Shown piece by piece: positions 1 to 7,338 of a stretch of DNA of 64,000 nt. The position numbers and the translations under genes are program-made. The notes below the pieces were generated by a model. It did no database searches and was not told the DNA's origin. It saw only the letters and a program-made list of their open reading frames with translations. The stretch is taken from positions 124,001 to 188,000 of the forward strand of contig NZ_BOLN01000004.1 in assembly GCF_016861655.1 (NCBI RefSeq), in the 5' to 3' direction. Source of the stretch: Levilactobacillus lanxiensis (GTDB lineage: Bacteria > Bacillota > Bacilli > Lactobacillales > Lactobacillaceae). The first letter of the stretch is position 1. Each line of letters begins with the position of its first letter.

Positions 1-282
1 CTTACGTTCGTCCATGGTGCTGGTTTCAAGCAACGTGGTGATGTCCGTTTTGGCCAGCCCCATCTCGCTCAGGAAGGTTGGGATGATCCCGATGACCTCA
101 CCGCCAGCCTCCATGGTTGCGGTGGCAATGGCGCCCATGAGGCCTTCCTTACCACCACCGTAAACCAGTGGATGGTGATTGTCGGCCAGGTATTGGCCTA
201 GGGCATTCGTTTCTTTTAGAAAATTCGGATTGTAGCCGTGGTTGGAACCACAGAAGACACAAACATTTTTAACAGTTGGCAT
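1..282 (-). CDS. LOG-family phosphoribohydrolase (5' part only)
   Basis: The gene reads leftward from an ATG at 282, and the window edge cuts it after 94 codons. The visible part matches the TIGR00730/LOG family ('lysine decarboxylase-like' Rossmann fold), which releases the free base from nucleoside 5'-monophosphates. Seen: a first strand ending in VCVFCGS, the nucleotide loop GGGKEGLMG at residues 42-50, and VIGIIP at 63-68. The catalytic PGGxGTxxE motif would lie beyond the edge. A GGGGGT ribosome binding site precedes the start. It is divergent from the hydroxyacyl-CoA dehydrogenase gene. The true substrate cannot be told from sequence. Confidence 0.88.
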   Translation of the reverse strand, partial: MPTVKNVCVFCGSNHGYNPNFLKETNALGQYLADNHHPLVYGGGKEGLMGAIATATMEAGGEVIGIIPTFLSEMGLAKTDITTLLETSTMDERK

Positions 283-383
283 AGGATTACCCCCAAAGTT
301 TTTAGTCTAAATAATTATACCGCAAAATGGTTCTATCCTGGTGAATAAAGTCACTTAGTTAATGTTCGACCTTAACATTGTAG

Positions 384-432
384 TTTTGATTGCCGCCGGC
401 TGGCTTGCTGAGTAAGCTAGGGGTAATCAAAA
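384..432. promoter_or_regulatory. Hairpin / inverted repeat upstream of hydroxyacyl-CoA dehydrogenase
   Basis: TTTTGATT (384-391) pairs with AATCAAAA (425-432), with further GCC/GG and CTGGCTT/AAGCTAG pairing inside, so the whole 49 nt can fold. It ends about 12 nt before the AAGGAGG of the next gene. It could be an operator in the divergent promoter region or a leader hairpin. No T-run follows, so it is not a terminator. Confidence 0.45.
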
Positions 433-460
433 TGAGTCGGTGTTAAGGAGGATGAACAAC

Positions 461-1372
461 ATGGCATTTAAAAGAATTGTCGTCGCTGGTGGTGGGACCC
501 TGGGCAGTCAGATTGCCTACCAAACCGCCTATAGTGGGTTTCAGGTGACTATCTATGATATTAACGCAGCGGCCATCGCGGCGGCCAAGCGGCGGATTGC
601 TACCTGGGACCAGGCCTACGCCCAGGAAATGAATGCCACGCCAGCCGTAATTCATGACACGAATGACCGGTTAGCCTTTGCGACCGACCTGGAGACGGCG
701 GTGGAGGACGCGGACCTGGTGATTGAGGCGGTGCCCGAAGTCGTGGCCATTAAGAATGACTTTTACGCGGCACTGGCCAAGGTCGCGCCGGCCCGTACCA
801 TCTTCGCGACGAACTCCTCAACCATGGTGCCCAGTCAATTCGCGGCCATTACCGGGCGGCCAGCCCAGTTCATGGCGCTGCACTTTGCTAACCACGTGTG
901 GGAAAACAACATGGCGGAGGCCATGGGCCACCAGGGCACGTCGCCTGAGGTGTACCAGCAGGTCGTGGCGTTTGCCCGGCAGATTGGGATGGTCGTCATC
1001 CAGCTACACAAGGAGCAACCCGCCTACATTCTCAATACGATTTTGATTCCCTTCGTGGATGCGGCCCTGGTCTTGTGGGTCCATGGTGTCGCTGATCCGC
1101 AGACGATTGACCGGGCCTGGATGGTGGCCACGGGTGCGCCCATGGGCCCCTTTGGTATCCTCGATGAGATTGGGTTACGGACGGCCTACAACATCATGTT
1201 AGCGGCCAGCACAGCGCCGGGAAAGGGCACGTTAGTCGACGTTGCCCACAAAATCAAGTCAGAGATGATTGATCAAAATAAATTGGGTCAAGAAAGTAAT
1301 CAGGGCTTTTACAGTTATCCGGCACCGGCCTTTGCGTCGGCGAAATTTTTGAAGGATGACGGCAAAGATTAA
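461..1372 (+). CDS. 3-hydroxyacyl-CoA dehydrogenase family protein
   Basis: A 303-residue NAD-dependent dehydrogenase of the 3-hydroxybutyryl/3-hydroxyacyl-CoA family. The N-terminal Rossmann fold shows GGGTLGSQIAYQ near residue 10, VIEAVPE and TNSST; HFANHVWENNMAE replaces the usual HFFNP-type active-site stretch, and a helical C-terminal domain follows. I chose ATG 461 because AAGGAGG at 445-451 is correctly spaced for it; an upstream GTG at 440 overlaps that site. No beta-oxidation genes lie nearby, so the physiological substrate is unknown. Lactobacilli commonly carry such single-gene homologs. Confidence 0.85.
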   Translation: MAFKRIVVAGGGTLGSQIAYQTAYSGFQVTIYDINAAAIAAAKRRIATWDQAYAQEMNATPAVIHDTNDRLAFATDLETAVEDADLVIEAVPEVVAIKNDFYAALAKVAPARTIFATNSSTMVPSQFAAITGRPAQFMALHFANHVWENNMAEAMGHQGTSPEVYQQVVAFARQIGMVVIQLHKEQPAYILNTILIPFVDAALVLWVHGVADPQTIDRAWMVATGAPMGPFGILDEIGLRTAYNIMLAASTAPGKGTLVDVAHKIKSEMIDQNKLGQESNQGFYSYPAPAFASAKFLKDDGKD

Positions 1373-1386
1373 TTGTAGAGAGTCGG

Positions 1387-1416
1387 AGTCTGGTGAGAGC
1401 TTGCCAGACTTTTTTG
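1387..1416 (+). terminator. Rho-independent terminator
   Basis: AGTCTGG (1387-1393) and CCAGACT (1404-1410) form a stem followed by a T run, 15 nt after the dehydrogenase stop. Beyond it, 1417-1610 is AT-rich and non-coding; it contains one more hairpin (TTCCAAGT 1565-1572 / ACTTGGAA 1592-1599) and no gene that I can see. Confidence 0.8.
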
Positions 1417-1610
1417 ACGCACTCTTTTTCGGGTTAGGTTGAATCTTACGCCAATCTGCCGAGATTACAACCCAAATAAGGGTATAAAATTAACTGGGGG
1501 TGTACCATAAGCGACCGATGTGAATTTGCATAAAAAACGTTATTTACGCGATTGAAATATTTATTTCCAAGTCGTCAAATCGTCATGATTTACTTGGAAT
1601 TTAAGCGTAA

Positions 1611-1655
1611 AAAAGCCGGCAACGCCAACCCCTGAGGGCTGCGCGTTGCCGGCTT
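1611..1655 (-). terminator. Terminator of the nrdHEF operon
   Basis: Read on the minus strand, a 13-bp stem (AAGCCGGCAACGC 1613-1625 with its complement 1643-1655) ends in a T run just downstream of the nrdF stop. Confidence 0.9.
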
Positions 1656-1664
1656 CTGCTTAAT

Positions 1665-2660
1665 TTAATGTTGGGAATCGTCTGGGTCGGCGGGTTCGCC
1701 AATGTTGTAGTCGTCGTTGCTCATGGCTTCAACATTTCCCAGGAGATAGCCGTTACCGACTTGGGAGAAGAAGTCATGGTTGGCGGTCGACGTGGAAATT
1801 CCGTTCATGACCACGGGGTCGACATCTTCGGCCGTATCAGGGAAGAGGGAATCTTGACCAAGGTTCATCAGCGCCTTGTTGGCGTTGTAGCGGATGAAGG
1901 TCAAGACCTTGTCGGACCAGCCGATTTGGTCGTATAACGTGTGGGTGTATTGTTCTTCGTTGGCGTACAGCTTGTACAAGAAGTCGTACATCCAGTCCTT
2001 CATTTGTTGCTGCTCATTGTCGGTCAGCTCTTTCATGCCTAATTGGAACTTGTAGCCAATGTAGGTACCGTGAACCGATTCGTCCCGCAGAATCAATTTG
2101 ATGATTTCGGCGACGTTGTTCAGCTTGTTGTGCCCCAGGTAGTAGAGTGGGGTGAAGAAGCCAGAGTAGAACAGGAAGGTTTCCAGAAAGACACTGGAGA
2201 TCTTTTTCTTCAGGGGATGCTCATCGTCGTGGTACAGGTCATAGATGCGCTTCGTTTTGTTTTGTAAAAATTCTTCCGAATCACTCCATTGGAAAATTTC
2301 ATCAATTTCGTCCGGCGTGTTCAGCGTGGAAAAAATCGTCGAGTAACTCTTAGCGTGAACGGATTCCATGAATTGAATGTTATTCAGGACCGCCGTTTCG
2401 TGGGGCGTCCGGACATCGCGGCGGAGGGCCGCCATCCCGTCTTGGGACTGCAGCGTGTCTAAGAGGGTCAAGCCCCCGAAGACGTGGCCCACGACCCATT
2501 TGTGGTCGGTATCCAACGTCCGCCAGTCGTCCAAGTCATTGGAAACGGGGATCCGGGTGTCTAACCAGAATTGTTCCGTTAATTTTTCCCAGGTGGCCTT
2601 GTCAATCTCATCGGAGACCTGGTTCCAGTTGATTGCGTTGTAATTTTCAGTTCTTGCCAT
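1665..2660 (-). CDS. nrdF: Class Ib ribonucleotide reductase, beta (radical) subunit NrdF
   Basis: A 331-residue small subunit that holds the dinuclear metal (Mn or Fe) centre and tyrosyl radical used by NrdE to reduce ribonucleoside diphosphates. Ligand residues are in place: Asp68, Glu99 and His102 (FMESVHAKSYS), radical Tyr106, and the second Glu/His pair in RDESVHG. Length and spacing match NrdF of the class Ib type. It is the last gene of nrdH-nrdE-nrdF, 59 nt after nrdE, and is followed by a strong terminator. The flavodoxin nrdI, often in this operon, is not in the window. Confidence 0.97.
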   Translation of the reverse strand: MARTENYNAINWNQVSDEIDKATWEKLTEQFWLDTRIPVSNDLDDWRTLDTDHKWVVGHVFGGLTLLDTLQSQDGMAALRRDVRTPHETAVLNNIQFMESVHAKSYSTIFSTLNTPDEIDEIFQWSDSEEFLQNKTKRIYDLYHDDEHPLKKKISSVFLETFLFYSGFFTPLYYLGHNKLNNVAEIIKLILRDESVHGTYIGYKFQLGMKELTDNEQQQMKDWMYDFLYKLYANEEQYTHTLYDQIGWSDKVLTFIRYNANKALMNLGQDSLFPDTAEDVDPVVMNGISTSTANHDFFSQVGNGYLLGNVEAMSNDDYNIGEPADPDDSQH

Positions 2661-2719
2661 GTGCGGGCACTCCTTTTAGTGTGCGTCTGTTTGTTCCCAA
2701 AACAAGTCGGTGGACCGGT

Positions 2720-4885
2720 CTAAATGACACAGCTTTCACACTGGTTGGCGCCGACTTCGTTGTTGTCGTCGGTGAAGGTCCGAACGTAGTAGAGGGACTT
2801 GATGCCCTTGTGATAGGCGTAGTTCCGCAGAATACTCAGATCCCGCGTGGTCATCTTATCGGTTCGGCCATTCTTCCATTCGTACAGACCAGTCGGCATC
2901 GTGGAACGCATGAATAGCGTCAAGCTCATCCCTTGATCCACGTGCTTCTGGGCAGCCGCGTAAACGTCAATGACCCGGCGCATGTCGGTGTCGTAGGCGG
3001 ACTTGTAATAGGGCATGGTGTCGTTGCTGAGGTAAGGCGCTGGGTAGTAGATCTTCCCAATCGTCTTTTCCTGGCGTTCTTCGATCCGGTTGATGATGGG
3101 GTGCAGGCTCGCAGTCGTGTCATTGATATAGGAAATGGACCCGTTAGGCGCAACGGCCATCCGGTTTTGATGGTACAGGCCATCCTGCATGACCGCGGTC
3201 TTCAAGGCTGCCCAATCTTCGGGCGAGGGGAGCCACACGTCGGCGAAAAGTTCCTGAACCTTCGTGTTGGCTGGCCGCCAGTCGGTCGTGGTGTAGCGGT
3301 CAAAGTAACTGCCATCGGCGTAGGCACTCTTGTCAAAGTTGTGGAACGTTTCGTGGCGTTCCTTAGCGATTTGGTTGGAAGCCTTCAACGTCCAATAGTT
3401 CAGCAGCATGAAGTAAACGCTGGTAAAGGCGATGCTGTCCTTGGAACCGTACATCATGTGGTTCTTGGCAAAGTAGCTGTGTAAGCCCATGGCGCCCAAA
3501 CCAATCGTGTGGGCCAATTGATTACCCTTTTGAATAGAAGGCACCACGTCGATGTCGGAGTGGTCGGTGACAAAGGTCAGGGCCCGCACCATGGTCTCGA
3601 CGGAATGGCCAAAGTCAGGAGCGGCCATGAGGTTGACGATGTTCGTTGAGCCCAGGTTGCAGGAAATATCGGTGCCCAACTGGCTGTATTCTTGGCGATT
3701 GTTGACGGTGGAAGGTGTTTGGACTTGCATGATTTCTGAACATAAATTACTCATCACGATGCGACCGTCAATCGGGTTCTCGCGGTTAGCCGTGTCGATG
3801 TTCACGATGTAGGGGTAACCGGATTCCTGTTGGAGCTTGCCAATATCGGTTTCCAGGTCCCGCGCCTTCAGTTTCTTCTTATGAATGTCAGGGTTGGCGA
3901 CCATGTTGTCGTATTCCTGGGTGATATCCACGTAGGAGAAAGGCTTGCCGTAGATGCGTTCAACGTCGTAGGGACTGAACAGGTACATGTCATCGTCAGC
4001 CGCACAGAGCTCGTAGAATTTATCGGGCACGGTGATGCCTAAGGACAACGTCTTCAAACGAATCTTTTCGTCGGCGTTTTCCTTCTTCGCACTCAAGAAG
4101 GCCACGATATCTGGATGGAAGACGCTCAGGTAAACGACCCCGGCGCCTTGACGTTGGCCTAGTTGATTGGAGTAGGAGAAACTGTCTTCGAGTAATTTCA
4201 TGACGGGCACGACGCCGGATGCAGCGCCCTCGATGTGCTTGATGGGATCACCGGCACCCCGCAGGTTGGAGAGGCTAATGCCGACCCCACCACCGATACG
4301 GGACAGTTGTAAGGCCGAGTTGATGGTCCGGCCAATCGTATTCATGTCATCGGTCGACTGGATCAGGAAGCAGGAGACCAGTTCGCCCCGGCGAGAACGA
4401 CCGGCGTTTAAGAAGCTAGGCGTGGCCGGTTGGTAGCGTTGGTGAATAATTTCATCCGCTAAATCGTGTGCCAGTTGTTGGTCCCCATCGGCGAAGTCCA
4501 AAGCGTTCATGGCGACCCGGTCGATAAAGTTTTCTAAGTAGTAGTCGTTGTCATCGGTCTTCAAGGCGTATTGGGCGTAGAACTTATAAGCGGCCATGAA
4601 AGATTTGAAATGGAAATTCTGCGCGCGCAGGTAGGCGTACAGGTCTTCAATAAAGCTCATGGGATAGGCGGCGATGACGGTTTTTTCAACGTAATTGTTG
4701 GCAATTAGAAAATCAAAACGTTCCTGTAAGGAAGCAAATTTCTTGGTATTGGGAATCACGTTTTCTTTCAGAAAGGCTTGGAGGGCCTCTTGATCCTTGT
4801 TCAACGGAATCTGACCGTCGACGGGGATGTTGATTTCGTTATTTAAGTCGTAATACGTCACGTCGGTTAAGTCTTTTAAAGGCAT
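2720..4885 (-). CDS. nrdE: Class Ib ribonucleotide reductase, alpha (catalytic) subunit NrdE
   Basis: The catalytic subunit, 721 residues from ATG 4885, with a TTG at 4894 as an alternative start; the AAGGAAG site is poorly spaced for both, and I preferred the ATG because the protein then begins MPLKDL as in related NrdE. The substrate-reduction cysteine pair includes the one in VSCFLIQ, the active-site triad lies in NLCSEI (Asn, Cys, Glu), and the C-terminal tail ends CESCVI, the redox pair reduced by NrdH. The short class Ib N-terminus lacks the ATP-cone of class Ia enzymes. It lies between nrdH and nrdF. Confidence 0.97.
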   Translation of the reverse strand: MPLKDLTDVTYYDLNNEINIPVDGQIPLNKDQEALQAFLKENVIPNTKKFASLQERFDFLIANNYVEKTVIAAYPMSFIEDLYAYLRAQNFHFKSFMAAYKFYAQYALKTDDNDYYLENFIDRVAMNALDFADGDQQLAHDLADEIIHQRYQPATPSFLNAGRSRRGELVSCFLIQSTDDMNTIGRTINSALQLSRIGGGVGISLSNLRGAGDPIKHIEGAASGVVPVMKLLEDSFSYSNQLGQRQGAGVVYLSVFHPDIVAFLSAKKENADEKIRLKTLSLGITVPDKFYELCAADDDMYLFSPYDVERIYGKPFSYVDITQEYDNMVANPDIHKKKLKARDLETDIGKLQQESGYPYIVNIDTANRENPIDGRIVMSNLCSEIMQVQTPSTVNNRQEYSQLGTDISCNLGSTNIVNLMAAPDFGHSVETMVRALTFVTDHSDIDVVPSIQKGNQLAHTIGLGAMGLHSYFAKNHMMYGSKDSIAFTSVYFMLLNYWTLKASNQIAKERHETFHNFDKSAYADGSYFDRYTTTDWRPANTKVQELFADVWLPSPEDWAALKTAVMQDGLYHQNRMAVAPNGSISYINDTTASLHPIINRIEERQEKTIGKIYYPAPYLSNDTMPYYKSAYDTDMRRVIDVYAAAQKHVDQGMSLTLFMRSTMPTGLYEWKNGRTDKMTTRDLSILRNYAYHKGIKSLYYVRTFTDDNNEVGANQCESCVI

Positions 4886-4936
4886 ACTGATCAACTCTTC
4901 CTTCTCTTAATTTGCGTAAAATTCAAACAAAAATGG

Positions 4937-4981
4937 CGGCACCGTGAACAAACACGACGTCGCCAAGACGGGTTTGTGCCG
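4937..4981 (-). other. Possible intercistronic hairpin between nrdH and nrdE
   Basis: CGGCAC (4937-4942) and GTGCCG (4976-4981), with AAAC/GTTT further in, can pair in the nrdH-nrdE spacer. No T-run follows, so it may stabilise or process the message rather than terminate it. Confidence 0.35.
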
Positions 4982-4994
4982 AACTAAAAAAGGC

Positions 4995-5222
4995 TTAGCC
5001 CGCGATTTGCGTTAATTGGTCTGGACGGAAGCCATAGAAGGCTGGCATGCCCGGTGCTTCAACAACGGGAACGGCTTGGAAACCCTTCTCCTTGAGGTAC
5101 GTCACATATTCGGGGTTTTGGTTAATATTCCGTTCTTCAAAATCCACGTTATGTTCGCTCAGAAAACGCTTTGTCATCTTGCACTGCATACAATTGTTCT
5201 TTGAATAGACTGTTACTTTCAT
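4995..5222 (-). CDS. nrdH: Glutaredoxin-like electron donor NrdH
   Basis: A 75-residue thioredoxin-fold redoxin that passes electrons from thioredoxin reductase to NrdE. The active site is CMQC at residues 11-14, the typical NrdH CxQC form, and a cis-proline region VPVVEAPG follows. ATG 5222 has GAGGAAG at a good distance; longer upstream reading has no start signal. First gene of nrdHEF. TrxB, the likely upstream reductant, is encoded at 54.2 kb. Confidence 0.96.
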   Translation of the reverse strand: MKVTVYSKNNCMQCKMTKRFLSEHNVDFEERNINQNPEYVTYLKEKGFQAVPVVEAPGMPAFYGFRPDQLTQIAG

Positions 5223-5298
5223 GGTCGACACTTCCTCGTAAAATTCATTATCAATGTGTTCAGTGTACACCAGATATAGAAAATTACAATCAAAAAAG

Positions 5299-5346
5299 AC
5301 ACTATATTTGGTAGTTGAAACATACAATAACTACCAAATATAGTAT
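5299..5346 (-). promoter_or_regulatory. Tandem NrdR boxes upstream of nrdHEF
   Basis: Box 1 (5299-5314) matches 13 of 16 positions of the NrdR consensus ACACWATATWTWGTGT; box 2 (5331-5346) matches 11 of 16. They start 32 bp apart, the three-helical-turn spacing usual for NrdR. The pair is also a perfect 16-bp inverted repeat (5301-5316 / 5329-5344). NrdR is the ATP/dATP-sensing repressor of RNR genes. The boxes are 77-124 bp upstream of the nrdH start. Confidence 0.85.
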
Positions 5347-5421
5347 CTGAACTGATAAACTTTTTTTATTAGCCACCAACGACTAACTACGGTAAAATAG
5401 TCAGTAAAGGTGGCGGAGAAA

Positions 5422-6030
5422 TTGACTAATCACTATTATACACAAAATCCAGACGTTTTACACGAGGAACATCATTGGCCGTTTACCCTCTTAGGCAACG
5501 AATTGTTGTTTACCACCGACAACGGTGTTTTTTCTAAAAACCGGGTGGACTACGGCTCACGGGCGTTGCTGAATGCGTTTAACGCCGATAAGACACCGGC
5601 TGGTCCTTGGTTGGATCTTGGCACGGGTTACGGCCCAATCGGCCTGGCACTGGCGAAGAAGTGGCCTGATCGCCAGGTCACCATGGTCGATGTGAATGAA
5701 TTGGCTTTGGATTTGGCCCGGCAAAATGCCGTCGCCAATCAAATTGAAAACGTAGAGATCAAGACCTCAGACGTGTATACCCACGTCACGGAGCGTTACG
5801 CGGCTATCATTACGAATCCGCCCGTTCGTGCCGGTAAGCAGGTGGTCACGGCCATGTTGACGGGGGCTAAGGATCATTTGCTCCTAGGCGGGACGTTGAC
5901 CGTGGTCTTACAAAAGAAGCAGGGTGCACCGTCGGCCGAGAAGACCATGAAAGAAACGTTTGGCAACTGTACAAACATTAAGAAGGATAAAGGCTACTAT
6001 ATTTTAGAGAGCACACTGACAGCCGATTAG
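5422..6030 (+). CDS. RsmC/YbxB-like class I SAM-dependent methyltransferase
   Basis: About 202 residues, resembling Bacillus YbxB and the C-terminal half of RsmC, which methylates 16S rRNA. Visible: FSKNRVDYGSR before the SAM site, SAM motif LDLGTGYGPIGL, an acidic MVDVNE strand, and the catalytic NPPVRAGK (NPPF/I-type). I prefer TTG 5422 (AAAGGTGG well spaced, protein begins MTNHYYTQNP) over GTG 5410, whose ribosome site would overlap the codon. tadA follows 18 nt downstream and probably forms an operon with it. Confidence 0.88.
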   Translation: MTNHYYTQNPDVLHEEHHWPFTLLGNELLFTTDNGVFSKNRVDYGSRALLNAFNADKTPAGPWLDLGTGYGPIGLALAKKWPDRQVTMVDVNELALDLARQNAVANQIENVEIKTSDVYTHVTERYAAIITNPPVRAGKQVVTAMLTGAKDHLLLGGTLTVVLQKKQGAPSAEKTMKETFGNCTNIKKDKGYYILESTLTAD

Positions 6031-6048
6031 CTGAAAGGAGGGGTCCCC

Positions 6049-6600
6049 GTGCGCGACCAGAGTTATACCGGATTACAACGTCACTATATGGAAGAGGCCC
6101 TCTTTGAAGCGGATCAGGCCGCCATCATTGGTGAGGTGCCCATTGGGGCCGTCATTGTGCATGATGATCACATCGTGGGGCGGGGGCACAACCTCCGCGA
6201 GCACGGCAACGATGCTACGATGCACGCTGAGGTGCGGGCCATCGAAGAGGCTTGTGGGACCTTAAAGAGTTGGCGGCTAGAGGAGTGCCAGCTGTACGTG
6301 ACGATTGAACCGTGCCTGATGTGTAGCGGCGCGATTATTAACTCACGGATTCCCGAAGTCTTTTATGGTGCGCGTGATCCGAAGGCGGGCGCGGTCGATA
6401 GTCTTTACGAAACGCTGACGGACACGCGGTTGAATCACACCGTGAAGGTCCATGAAGGCTTACTGGCCAAGGATGCTGGTGAGCGAATGGTCAGTTTTTT
6501 CCAGGCGGCGCGCAAGCGGCAGAAGGCGGCGAAGAAGGCGCGACAAGCGGCCAAACGCGCAGAAGCTAACAAGACGCTAGACAGCAAGAATAAATCATGA
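6049..6600 (+). CDS. tadA: tRNA-specific adenosine-34 deaminase TadA
   Basis: A zinc deaminase that converts A34 of tRNA-Arg(ACG) to inosine for wobble decoding. Zinc ligand and proton shuttle are in HAE (residues 59-61) and the remaining ligands in PCLMC (88-92). 183 residues, with a basic, lysine/alanine-rich C-terminal tail. GTG start at 6049 with AAAGGAGGGG. The neighbours (ffs, dnaX) give the order conserved in lactobacilli. Confidence 0.96.
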   Translation: MRDQSYTGLQRHYMEEALFEADQAAIIGEVPIGAVIVHDDHIVGRGHNLREHGNDATMHAEVRAIEEACGTLKSWRLEECQLYVTIEPCLMCSGAIINSRIPEVFYGARDPKAGAVDSLYETLTDTRLNHTVKVHEGLLAKDAGERMVSFFQAARKRQKAAKKARQAAKRAEANKTLDSKNKS

Positions 6601-6610
6601 TACACTAGTA

Positions 6611-6715
6611 TTTGCCGTAAAGGCCTTGGAGCAAGGGTGGGCTTACGAATCGTGTCAGGTCCGGAAGGAAGCAGCACTAAGTTCGTTTCGCTTTGTGCTT
6701 CAAGTTTATGTGATA
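6611..6715 (+). ncRNA. ffs: Signal recognition particle RNA (small 4.5S-like type)
   Basis: It contains the SRP domain IV signature GTCAGGTCCGGAAGGAAGC (6653-6671), whose flanks pair (GTG...CAC), plus outer pairing strands on both sides. It binds Ffh and guides membrane protein targeting. The place between tadA and dnaX is the usual one in Firmicutes. The ends are estimated from pairing and from the terminator that follows. Confidence 0.93.
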
Positions 6716-6720
6716 ATTCC

Positions 6721-6750
6721 AACTCCTAGTCCGTGGACTGGGAGTTTTTT
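6721..6750 (+). terminator. Terminator of the SRP RNA
   Basis: AACTCC-AGTCC pairs with GGACT-GGAGTT, followed by six T. Confidence 0.9.
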
Positions 6751-6811
6751 CGTGTCCAAATTTAGCTAATTAAGTTCCCAATTAAGTTCCGGTAAATCTC
6801 CGACTTGAGTC

Positions 6812-6841
6812 GTGACAGGACCCGGTCAAAAAGGCTATAAT
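6812..6841 (+). promoter_or_regulatory. Putative dnaX operon promoter
   Basis: GTGACA (6812-6817), an 18-bp spacer and TATAAT (6836-6841). Transcripts from here would carry an approximately 490-nt leader that includes repeat copy A before dnaX. Between 6842 and 7014 I see only AT-rich non-coding sequence. Confidence 0.6.
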
Positions 6842-7014
6842 GTTAATCAGTGAATTTAAGCAAAATGCGTAAAATTAAAAGAACGTTTGCGTTACAAGTG
6901 TAAGAAATGTTTCGGCCGACCATTGGTGAAATAAGTAGGTCGATGAGTCTTAATATAGTTTTAAAGTTGACGAAAATACCGCCGAAAAATAATTGGCGGG
7001 GTAAGTCAGCGGTC

Positions 7015-7285
7015 GCCGTAGGGCTGGTGAAAATGAGCTGACTAGGTCAGTGTGAGTGACCAGAGGCAGATCAAGGAGACCAGCTGTGTCGGTGGTCTTG
7101 GCCGGAGTTTTATCCCGGCCTAGAGCACGGGACGGCCTTGGAAACTCGCGATTCTCAGCGAGGTTTCAAGCCGAGCTGGAAGACCGCCCCTCAGGCTGGA
7201 AGCGTTCCCCACAGCAGGGCACCTTGAATCTGCCGCCGGGAACGGTACTGACAGCGTCACGGCCCATTTTCACCGGCCCAGAGGC
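7015..7285 (+). repeat. Dispersed structured repeat, copy A (upstream of dnaX)
   Basis: A full copy of the intergenic repeat family. The closing stem pairs 7021-7035 with 7265-7279: 15 continuous pairs, one of them T-G. It is flanked by GCC (7015-7017) and GGC (7283-7285) across a GTA/AGA internal loop. Core 1 (CAGCTGTGTCGGTGG) is at 7081 and core 2 (CCCCACAGCAGGG) at 7207. An internal hairpin GGCCGG/CCGGCC replaces the GGCTGAG/CTCAGCC of other copies. It ends 53 nt before the dnaX start. Not recognised as a known RNA family. Confidence 0.8.
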
Positions 7286-7338
7286 AAAACCAACGACCAT
7301 TTAACCAGATAACTATTTTCAAGAAAGGAACAGATTGC

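Noticed and set aside
5223-5327. Longer N-terminus for NrdH
   Set aside because: It overlaps the promoter/NrdR region; ATG 5222 has the ribosome site and gives standard NrdH length.
7015-7285. Repeat copies as T-box riboswitches
   Set aside because: Length and position are similar, but the T-box tRNA-binding sequence (NGGTGGNACCGCG), a specifier loop and a downstream terminator are missing, and the genes downstream are not amino-acid related.
7056-7304. 82-codon frame inside repeat copy A
   Set aside because: No ribosome site, not conserved in other copies, and stems explain the sequence better.
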